Shown here: one piece after another, positions 1-5,357 of the stretch
Numbering within the stretch: the stretch's first letter is position 1
How the letters are laid out: the number at the start of each line of letters is the position of its first letter
Source: Spirochaeta sp.
GTDB lineage: Bacteria; Spirochaetota; Spirochaetia; DSM-2461
NCBI GenBank assembly: GCA_030635565.1
Contig: DAOVYP010000184.1
Span: forward strand, 1 to 5,357
Length of the DNA stretch: 5,357 nt
Direction: 5' to 3'
The notes under the pieces: generated by a model
Seen by the model: only the letters and a program-made list of their open reading frames with translations
What the model was told of the DNA's origin: nothing
The model's database searches: none
Made by a program: the position numbers and the translations under genes

Positions 1-1
1 G

Positions 2-2764
2 ACTGAGGTTCACGCCGCCCTGGACCATACGGCATTCCCTGTTACGGTACCGGCCGAGCCCGAAGCCGCCGGTCTGAAATTTACCGACATGACCGGAAGA
101 TTATGGAGCCTTCGCCCGGCTCTGGTTACCCTGAGGAAAGATGGCAGTACCGGCCTGCCCGGGGCCTGGGTTCCGGGCGGACCGGCTGCCCCGTCACTCC
201 CCGATCCGGGAGATATCGGCTCAGCCCTGATCCGGCTGCTCAGCTCCGATGACCCGCCGGTAAATTCGGGAGGGAAGCCATGGGGATTCAGGCCGGCCGA
301 TACAATCCGGCTCCGCTTCGAACCATTACTCAGTGCCGCCGATGGTGAACCCCACTACGAACCGGTGATAAATCTTCTGACGGGGAACAAACCCCTTCAC
401 GGTGGGCTGATTGCCGCGGGTGAAAATCTGCTCATCCTGGGCAGCCGCAGTGCGGTGTCCGGTGCCATAGAGAAATCCGGGAAATACCTCTGGTTCATCC
501 GTCTGATACTCTCAAGAAAAGTTCTCGGCGCATCGGACATCCGCGCCAGGTTCGGGGGGAAGCGCTCGGTACCCGAAGAGATTCAGGTGGAACTTCCGGA
601 TCTTCCCGAGGCTCTTGAAACCCTGACACCCGTGCTTGTCCTGGAAATCTCCGGGAAGGGCGATTTCACCGATTTTCACCCCGGATGGCGGTACGGAGAG
701 GTGCATATCTCTCCGGGAAAGAAAGGCGATGTGGTGATGGACGACGGCCGCCGCCGCCGGCCCCGTCCCCTTGGACTCCGGGACAGAGCCGTTGAAGACG
801 AGCTGCTGAACCGGGCTGAAGAGATTCTTTCGGCGAACTTGAGCTGGCAGCGGGGCCGCTACTCCCGGCTGACCGGCGACCCATCCTTACCGTTGCGTCT
901 CGATTTACCGTTGGGCGAGGTGCTGGCCGACTACGGGGAGGCACTGATTGGAATGGGGGCGGAAATCAGACTGGAAGACCGGCCGGTGAGGAGAGGGGGC
1001 GCCCTCCGGATTCAGGCCCGCCGCAACGGCGACATGCTTGAACTGAATACCGTCATCGAAACCGAATCCGGTGGAGACAGCTCCGGCCTCGACCTGGACG
1101 AATGGCTCGAAAAGGGAGAGTTGGTCCGGACTCGGGATGCCTACTTCACCCTGACGGGCAAGGACCTGGAACAGCTCACATTCCTCAGGAGTCACGGGAT
1201 GGAGGACAGCGGATTTCTGTCCACGAGTCCGGACAACCTGAGTCTCATCGATGCCGTATACTCCGGGATTGAGGCCTCCGAAGAGACAATCATAGATCTG
1301 GGTCGCAAGAGGTCAATTTACCGGAGTCTCGCCGATTTCACCCCGGAGAAATTCCCCCTGCCCCCGGACAGCTTCAATGCCGAACTTCGGCCCTACCAGA
1401 TCTGCGGCTACGCCTGGCTGCTGCACCTTCGGGACAAGAATATCGGTGGCTGCCTGGCCGATGATATGGGGCTGGGCAAGACGGTTCAGACACTGGCCTA
1501 TCTCTCCCGGCTGAAGGTTGACGGGAATCTCGGACGCTCACTGATTGTCGGACCGGTGGTAACCCTGGCCAACTGGGAGGCCGAAATCAGGCGCTTTTCT
1601 CCGACGCTTCGTTATCACCGGTATTCGGGGCCCGCCGGGAAACGCATCATCCCCGGGGGCGAGAAGGAAGTGGATCTCATCATCGTCAGTTATCAGACCC
1701 TGCGGAACGATGTTGAAAAATTCCTCGACAGGGACTGGGATCACATCATCCTGGACGAGGCCCATTACGTGAAGAACGCCTCCTCCCGAACCTTCAAGGC
1801 CGTTCGATCACTACGAGCCGCCCATCGCCTGTCCCTCACGGGAACCCCCCTGGAGAACCATTTGAACGAACTCTGGTCTCAGATGAGTTTTCTCAACCCC
1901 GGGCTGCTCGGCAGTCAGGGTCAGTTTATCCGGCGCTATGTACGTCCTGTGGAAAAGGATGGAAACGAAGCCGTTCTGAGCCGCCTGGCGGATACCGTGG
2001 CGCCCTTCATCCTCCGGCGGAAGAAAGCTGAGGTTCTCCACGATCTGCCTCCCAAGGACGAGACGGTTCTGTTCTGCGACATGACCGAAGACCAGGCCGA
2101 GGCCTATCACAGCATGCGAAATCTGTACTATCGGCAGGTGACCGGGCTGCTGACTGATGACGATTCGAAAGGGGCGCGAATCCAGATTTTCACCATCCTG
2201 ACCAAGCTGCGGCTCCTGGCCATCCATCCGCCGATGGCCGGCGAAAGTTTCGATGGCGTCTCATCGGGTAAGATGACGGTGCTGGACAACCTGATGGAGG
2301 AGATTCTCGAGGAGGATCATAAAACACTGGTGTTCAGCCAGTTCCTCGGCGCCCTGGATCGGGCTGAAAAAACATGCCGACGTCACGGCTGGCGCTACAG
2401 CCGCCTTACCGGATCCACCCGGAACCGGGAAAAGCCGATCAACATATTTCAGGACGATCCGGACACCCGGGTATTCCTCTTGAGTCTCCGGGCCGGAGGG
2501 GTGGGAATTAACCTGACCTCTGCCGATTTCGTGATACTCCTGGATCCATGGTGGAATCCGGCTGTTGAGGCTCAGGCTGTAGACCGGGCTCACCGCATGG
2601 GACAGACCCGTCCGGTGATGGCTTACAGGCTCATAACAGCCGGTACAATCGAGGAAAAAGTTCTCGCGCTGCAGGAGAAGAAAAAGGATCTCATCGCCGG
2701 TGTTCTCGGCGACGGCAGCATTCCGAAACTGACGGACGAGGAAATCCTGAAGCTGTTCGAGTAA
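2..2764 (+). CDS. SNF2-family DNA-dependent ATPase/helicase-like protein, 5' end outside window
   Basis: This is a superfamily 2 (SNF2/Rad54-type) ATPase, expected to translocate on double-stranded DNA and remodel protein-DNA complexes in the cytoplasm. The frame is open from base 2, and the ATG at 89 has no Shine-Dalgarno sequence, so the real start probably lies upstream of the window. Residues below are numbered from the Met at 89. Residues 1-430 are an accessory N-terminal region typical of large bacterial SNF2 proteins; I cannot assign a named domain with certainty. It includes an arginine-rich patch at 218-227. The ATPase core follows: LRPYQ at 433-437, motif I DMGLGKT at 459-465 (Lys464), motif II DEAH at 556-559, and motif III LTGTPLEN at 583-590. 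The second RecA lobe has LVFSQF at 747-752, GGVGINLTSAD at 803-813, DPWWNP at 819-824 and QAVDRAHRMGQ at 829-839 (Arg833, Arg836). All key catalytic residues are present, so it should be active. The substrate and pathway are unknown, and no restriction or DISARM-type partner genes are visible. Confidence 0.95.
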   Translation, partial: TEVHAALDHTAFPVTVPAEPEAAGLKFTDMTGRLWSLRPALVTLRKDGSTGLPGAWVPGGPAAPSLPDPGDIGSALIRLLSSDDPPVNSGGKPWGFRPADTIRLRFEPLLSAADGEPHYEPVINLLTGNKPLHGGLIAAGENLLILGSRSAVSGAIEKSGKYLWFIRLILSRKVLGASDIRARFGGKRSVPEEIQVELPDLPEALETLTPVLVLEISGKGDFTDFHPGWRYGEVHISPGKKGDVVMDDGRRRRPRPLGLRDRAVEDELLNRAEEILSANLSWQRGRYSRLTGDPSLPLRLDLPLGEVLADYGEALIGMGAEIRLEDRPVRRGGALRIQARRNGDMLELNTVIETESGGDSSGLDLDEWLEKGELVRTRDAYFTLTGKDLEQLTFLRSHGMEDSGFLSTSPDNLSLIDAVYSGIEASEETIIDLGRKRSIYRSLADFTPEKFPLPPDSFNAELRPYQICGYAWLLHLRDKNIGGCLADDMGLGKTVQTLAYLSRLKVDGNLGRSLIVGPVVTLANWEAEIRRFSPTLRYHRYSGPAGKRIIPGGEKEVDLIIVSYQTLRNDVEKFLDRDWDHIILDEAHYVKNASSRTFKAVRSLRAAHRLSLTGTPLENHLNELWSQMSFLNPGLLGSQGQFIRRYVRPVEKDGNEAVLSRLADTVAPFILRRKKAEVLHDLPPKDETVLFCDMTEDQAEAYHSMRNLYYRQVTGLLTDDDSKGARIQIFTILTKLRLLAIHPPMAGESFDGVSSGKMTVLDNLMEEILEEDHKTLVFSQFLGALDRAEKTCRRHGWRYSRLTGSTRNREKPINIFQDDPDTRVFLLSLRAGGVGINLTSADFVILLDPWWNPAVEAQAVDRAHRMGQTRPVMAYRLITAGTIEEKVLALQEKKKDLIAGVLGDGSIPKLTDEEILKLFE

Positions 2765-2818
2765 ACCGGTTTCTTATTTTTATTGACCTCGGAGATTAAG
2801 CCGTTTAGTTTTGCATAT
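2765..2818 (+). other. AT-rich gap or alternative 5' end between the SNF2 gene and the DUF432-like gene
   Basis: After the SNF2 stop codon (TAA 2762-2764) comes a perfect palindrome, AAACCGGTTT at 2763-2772, then a pyrimidine- and AT-rich run. This is noticeably AT-richer than the genes on either side. The palindrome has no loop space for a good terminator hairpin. A TTGACC hexamer at 2783-2788 resembles a -35 box, but 17 bases downstream there is only a weak TAGTTT. The stretch may carry a weak promoter or may simply be the leader of the next gene, depending on which start codon is used. Confidence 0.35.
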
Positions 2819-3538
2819 ATGGCAACCGAATCTCCCGAATGGGGAACATACGCACTCGAGAACGGTATGGTGTATCGGGCCGGGCACGGTCCGGTGTCCT
2901 TCCTCATATGCTGCAATAACAGCGATTGGCGGCTCTCGGCGCTGGATGGTGAAAACTTCGGTGGTCCGCCGGTTCCCGTGGGAGAAACCGAGGCCGTCAA
3001 GGTTGAATGGGACCATCGCATCCTGTCTTCCGACGATTCCGCAGGGCCCGGGACAATGACGATATTCCCTGAACTCCCGGACCGTTCCCTGATTCTGAGA
3101 CCCCCGGAATCGATTATCCTACCCCCCGATATCCGGGTCACCCTGTACCTGAAAATACCGGTGCGGGTAAGCGTCTCGTCACTGAAACACGGGGAGTTCA
3201 CCCTCGGTTCATTCGCCGTCGCAGAGCTATCGTCCACCTGGCAGGGAGACCGTGCCGCCGGCGAACCGGCTTATACCCTCAGATCGGATCCCGTCCGTGA
3301 TCCGAAAATGATGTCTGTCAAATCATGGATCGCGATCTGTACCCTCAACATCCATAACCAGTCCCCTGGGGATTTCGATTTGAAAGGCCTCATTGTGGAT
3401 CCCGATGAACTGGGGATTTGGTTCAACGGAACCGAGCTGTGGACCGACGAACTTTTTTTCTCAGTTAAAGGAAGCAATCAGGTCGTCCGGACATACCCCG
3501 GAAAAGAAGGCCGCAACAAATTGAGAGGTGTCAAATGA
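2783..3538 (+). CDS. Soluble beta-rich protein, probable DUF432 family, paired with an MscS channel
   Basis: This 251-residue protein (from TTG 2783) has no signal peptide or membrane segment, so it is probably cytoplasmic. From memory of the family, the pattern resembles DUF432 (COG2430-like). The points of similarity are a WGTY start near residue 20, a proline-flanked segment RPPESIILPPDI at 106-117 leading into hydrophobic beta-strands (119-131), a W182 strand followed by LNIHNQ at 188-193, and GIWFNGTELW at 211-220. DUF432 has no established biochemical function. The start is uncertain. TTG 2783 gives the longest frame but lacks a Shine-Dalgarno sequence, and ATG 2819 (residue 13) also lacks a well-placed one (GGAG at 2791-2794 is too far away). 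The conserved-looking part begins after ATG 2819, so either is possible. Its stop overlaps the MscS start (ATGA 3535-3538), implying translational coupling and suggesting that it assists or modulates the channel; that role is inference. The gene is certain; the family name is moderately likely. Confidence 0.65.
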   Translation: MTSEIKPFSFAYMATESPEWGTYALENGMVYRAGHGPVSFLICCNNSDWRLSALDGENFGGPPVPVGETEAVKVEWDHRILSSDDSAGPGTMTIFPELPDRSLILRPPESIILPPDIRVTLYLKIPVRVSVSSLKHGEFTLGSFAVAELSSTWQGDRAAGEPAYTLRSDPVRDPKMMSVKSWIAICTLNIHNQSPGDFDLKGLIVDPDELGIWFNGTELWTDELFFSVKGSNQVVRTYPGKEGRNKLRGVK

Positions 3539-4392
3539 TCCGCGATTGGGTGGATTCGTTTAACGAAATCCCGGGGTTTTTCACCCCCGACAGGATCGTT
3601 CTCGGTATCGAGATTTTACTGCTTCTCGGCCTGGGTGCCGTCATCATCCCTGTCACTGCAAGGCTGGTCTCCAGGGTGTTCCGCAGGAAGGTAAGCAAAC
3701 ACAGCGCCATGCTGGTCCGGAAAGTGGTGTACTACACCGGCGTCATCATCCTCGTCCTGGCCGTACTCGATCGGCTCGGCTTGAAGCTGGGGGCCCTTCT
3801 GGGCGCCGCCGGAGTCATCGGCATCGCCGTGGGTTTCGCCGCCCAAACCAGCCTTTCCAATCTCATCAGCGGTCTCTTCCTGATTTATGAACATCCGTTT
3901 CGAGTGGGAGATTTCATCAAGGTCGGAACCGCTTCAGGCGACGTCCAGACCATCGATCTTCTCTCGGTAAAAATCCGTACCCCGGGGAACCAATTCATCC
4001 GCATTCCAAGCTCTCAGCTCTTGAATTCAGAACTGACCAACGTCTCCTACTATCCCATACGTCGTATGGATCTCACGGTAAACGTCGCCTATAAGGAAGA
4101 TCCGAAACGGGTGATGGGAATCCTCAGGGAGATAGCCGGGAACGAACCCCTGGTACTGGACGAACCCGAACCCCTGATAATCTTCCAGGACATGGGAGAC
4201 TCCGCACTGGAATTCTTCTTCGCCGTCTGGTTCCTGAAGACTGATTTCGTCGCGACAAAGAATGCAGTGATGGAAACAATTAAAACCCGATTCGACAAAG
4301 AGGGTATCAAAATTCCATTTCCCCACCGCTCGCTGTACGCCGGTTCGGAAACGGCGCCGTTCCCCATCAGAATCGTCGGAGAAAAGGAGTAA
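3535..4392 (+). CDS. Small-conductance mechanosensitive ion channel, MscS family
   Basis: This is an inner-membrane channel that opens under membrane tension to release solutes during hypo-osmotic shock; family members form homoheptamers. At 285 residues it is close to the 286 of Escherichia coli MscS. TM1 is about residues 20-45, TM2 about 62-80, and the pore-lining TM3 about 86-118, carrying GIAVGFAAQTSLSNLISG at 96-113. The cytoplasmic beta domain follows with PFRVGD at 121-126 and a RIPSSQLLN segment near 160. The C-terminal alpha/beta domain ends in the family-typical GIKIPFPH. Aligned on Gln104 (E. coli Gln112), the gate leucines 105 and 109 become Ile97 and Phe101, and the Gly113 hinge becomes Thr105. 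The start at 3535 is supported by GAGAGG at 3523-3528, six bases upstream. It overlaps the preceding gene by 4 bases and is followed 3 bases later by the barrel gene, so all three should be co-transcribed. The family assignment is secure, but which subtype or paralogue role it plays is not. Confidence 0.96.
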   Translation: MIRDWVDSFNEIPGFFTPDRIVLGIEILLLLGLGAVIIPVTARLVSRVFRRKVSKHSAMLVRKVVYYTGVIILVLAVLDRLGLKLGALLGAAGVIGIAVGFAAQTSLSNLISGLFLIYEHPFRVGDFIKVGTASGDVQTIDLLSVKIRTPGNQFIRIPSSQLLNSELTNVSYYPIRRMDLTVNVAYKEDPKRVMGILREIAGNEPLVLDEPEPLIIFQDMGDSALEFFFAVWFLKTDFVATKNAVMETIKTRFDKEGIKIPFPHRSLYAGSETAPFPIRIVGEKE

Positions 4393-4395
4393 GAC

Positions 4396-5031
4396 ATGAA
4401 TCGACAGTGCCGGATAATCCTGATCGCCATCGTACTATCGCTCATATCCTGTATCAGCGCCTTCGGGAAGGATACGGAAGACGAGGAAATTTTGAAGGAG
4501 AGCGAAGGCGGGAACAAAACCTACATCCCGTATATAAGGGATACCTTTCAGGTTACCATTCAGGCCGGTGTCGGTCTCAGCTGGTACCAATGGCACTTCA
4601 CCGGAGGCATACAGCTGGATTATCAACCTAATCCTTTCCTGGGGCTTGGATTGAAGACGACCGTGGATTACGGTTTTAAATACGGCAACCTGAACATCAA
4701 TGTATACATATTGTACAAACTCTGGTGGCTCTATTTCGGGCCCGGGGTAAGTTTTCTGGTCCAACACATGGTGTTGCCCGCGGGAGATCCGGATTACGTG
4801 GATATCATACGGAATCCCGCTTCGGCGTCACTGGCCCTCACGATAGGGTTCCGTTTCCCATTCGTCCGGGTGGGTCCGGGGCATATGACGCTGGATTTGT
4901 CCATCGACTGGTACCAGACCGCTTACCCGATAACCGGAACACCGCCCTTGCTCGATAGTATCCTGAGCGAAACCATAAATGGCGCGGTATACGCTTTCAA
5001 GCCGGCTTTACGTCTCGGTTATACCTTCTGA
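4396..5031 (+). CDS. Exported outer-membrane beta-barrel protein of unknown function
   Basis: This 211-residue protein begins with a basic n-region and a hydrophobic core (about residues 6-23), an evident export signal. Two cleavage modes are possible: signal peptidase I after AFG (residues 22-24), or lipoprotein processing at Cys19 in a relaxed LISC lipobox. An acidic, charged segment (about 25-48) follows. From residue 51 to the end there are alternating, aromatic-rich amphipathic strands separated by polar turns, such as QAGVGLSWYQWHF (56-68), the NINVYILYKLWWLYFG strand pair (100-115) and LTIGFRFPF. The chain ends in a strand with terminal Phe (LRLGYTF), matching the C-terminal signal read by the BAM complex. 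About 8 strands would fit the mature length, suggesting a small closed barrel; this is inferred by eye. I recognise no named family. The start at 4396 has AAGGAG at 4384-4389, inside the last codons of the MscS gene, so it belongs to the same operon. It may be an outer-membrane partner in osmotic response or merely a neighbour. Confidence 0.75.
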   Translation: MNRQCRIILIAIVLSLISCISAFGKDTEDEEILKESEGGNKTYIPYIRDTFQVTIQAGVGLSWYQWHFTGGIQLDYQPNPFLGLGLKTTVDYGFKYGNLNINVYILYKLWWLYFGPGVSFLVQHMVLPAGDPDYVDIIRNPASASLALTIGFRFPFVRVGPGHMTLDLSIDWYQTAYPITGTPPLLDSILSETINGAVYAFKPALRLGYTF

Positions 5032-5093
5032 TTCTCCGTTGGCGCCGCTTGACGGAATGCATCATGCTTAACTGGTGGACAACGATATTCTCA

Positions 5094-5112
5094 AGAGACC
5101 GGGAAAGTCTCT
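5094..5112 (+). other. Small inverted repeat (RNA hairpin) upstream of the flavodoxin-like gene
   Basis: AGAGAC at 5094-5099 and GTCTCT at 5107-5112 are perfect inverse complements around a 7-base loop. The hairpin ends 4 bases before the AAGGA ribosome-binding site (5117-5121) of the next gene. There is no downstream T-run, so it is not a typical intrinsic terminator. It may modulate translation of the downstream gene or may be chance, since 6-bp stems are not rare. Confidence 0.35.
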
Positions 5113-5130
5113 GATGAAGGATTAAGTCAT

Positions 5131-5357
5131 ATGACAATCTCTATCATTTATCATACGCACTTCGGCAACAACGCCCTTGTTGCCGGCTTTCTTTCGGACA
5201 CTCTTGAGAGCAAGGGATACGGAGTATCAGTTCACCCCATAAGCGAAGCCGGTCCATCTGAAATTCCCGCATCAGATCTGTACATCATCGGAAGCCCGAC
5301 TCAGATCGGTACACTGCCGATGAGAGTCGGCCGATTTCTCAGGCGTCTGAAGATTCC
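5131..5357 (+). CDS. Flavodoxin-fold protein, 3' end outside window
   Basis: The first 75 codons of a protein with the start of a flavodoxin alpha/beta fold. Beta-strand 1, ISIIYHT (3-9), leads into a phosphate-loop-like THFGNN at 9-14, followed by a helix (15-28). A second strand is at 31-36, and a third, DLYIIGSPTQIGTLP (49-63), carries the GSPT-x-x-G turn that in flavodoxins contacts the FMN isoalloxazine. Family members bind FMN and carry electrons or act as domains of larger redox enzymes; with the C-terminus missing I cannot say which. The loop differs from the usual S/T-x-T-G-x-T by having Phe and Asn at two positions, so FMN binding is likely but unproven. The start at ATG 5131 is supported by AAGGA at 5117-5121 (9-base spacing). 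The 99-base gap upstream makes a separate promoter possible, though I see no clear one. Confidence 0.82.
   Translation, partial: MTISIIYHTHFGNNALVAGFLSDTLESKGYGVSVHPISEAGPSEIPASDLYIIGSPTQIGTLPMRVGRFLRRLKI

Noticed and set aside
2..2764. SNF2 gene as part of an anti-phage system such as DISARM
   Set aside because: No methylase, DUF1998, phospholipase D or other defence partner is present downstream. The neighbours are envelope genes, and upstream sequence is not available.
2783..2811. Promoter-like TTGACC with TAGTTT 17 bases downstream
   Set aside because: The -10 hexamer matches the consensus at only three positions, and the site would lie inside the gene if TTG 2783 is the true start.
2623..3237. 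A 204-codon open frame on the minus strand opposite the SNF2 3' end and the DUF432-like gene
   Set aside because: It lies across two well-supported plus-strand genes and their junction. Its translation is Ser/Pro/Arg-rich without domain character, as expected of an antisense shadow.
4089..4517. A 142-codon minus-strand frame across the MscS/barrel junction
   Set aside because: It overlaps two genes with good ribosome-binding sites and has no recognisable motif, so it is a shadow frame.
5035..5056. Possible terminator after the barrel gene (TCCGT/ACGGA stem)
   Set aside because: The stem is 5 bp with a 12-base loop and has no T-run after it, so it is too weak to call a terminator.
5049..5077. 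Promoter for the flavodoxin-like gene based on TTGACG at 5049-5054
   Set aside because: No acceptable -10 hexamer lies at 16-18 bases spacing.

Overview
The window is a gene-dense bacterial stretch in which all five recognisable genes lie on the + strand. Base composition is moderately GC-rich by eye, and the only clearly AT-rich spot is the short gap near 2770-2820. A secreted protein with the look of an outer-membrane beta-barrel points to a diderm (Gram-negative-type) bacterium. A spirochaete-like or other environmental diderm lineage would fit, but nothing here fixes the taxonomy.

Layout. (1) 2-2764: a large SNF2-family (superfamily 2) DNA-dependent ATPase. It is open at the left edge, so its true N-terminus lies outside the window. 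(2) 2783-3538: a soluble beta-rich protein that I tentatively place in the DUF432 family, with an uncertain start codon (TTG 2783 or ATG 2819). (3) 3535-4392: a small-conductance mechanosensitive channel of the MscS family, overlapping gene 2 by the four bases ATGA. (4) 4396-5031: an exported, probably beta-barrel, outer-membrane protein that starts 3 bases after the channel's stop codon. (5) 5131-5357: the first 75 codons of a flavodoxin-fold protein cut off by the right edge. A 99-base gap before it holds a small hairpin and a 16-codon reading frame of doubtful significance.

How they fit together. Genes 2-4 are tightly packed (4-base overlap, then a 3-base gap, each junction with a good Shine-Dalgarno sequence), so they almost certainly form one transcriptional unit. 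The inferred theme is the cell envelope and osmotic or turgor stress: a cytoplasmic partner, an inner-membrane tension valve and an outer-membrane protein. The SNF2 ATPase may be co-transcribed (18-54 base gap), but its function looks unrelated. The flavodoxin-like gene is separated by a longer gap and may be a separate unit. I see no mobile element, CRISPR array, tRNA or rRNA. The least ordinary feature is the DUF432-like/MscS/barrel trio; the rest is conventional.
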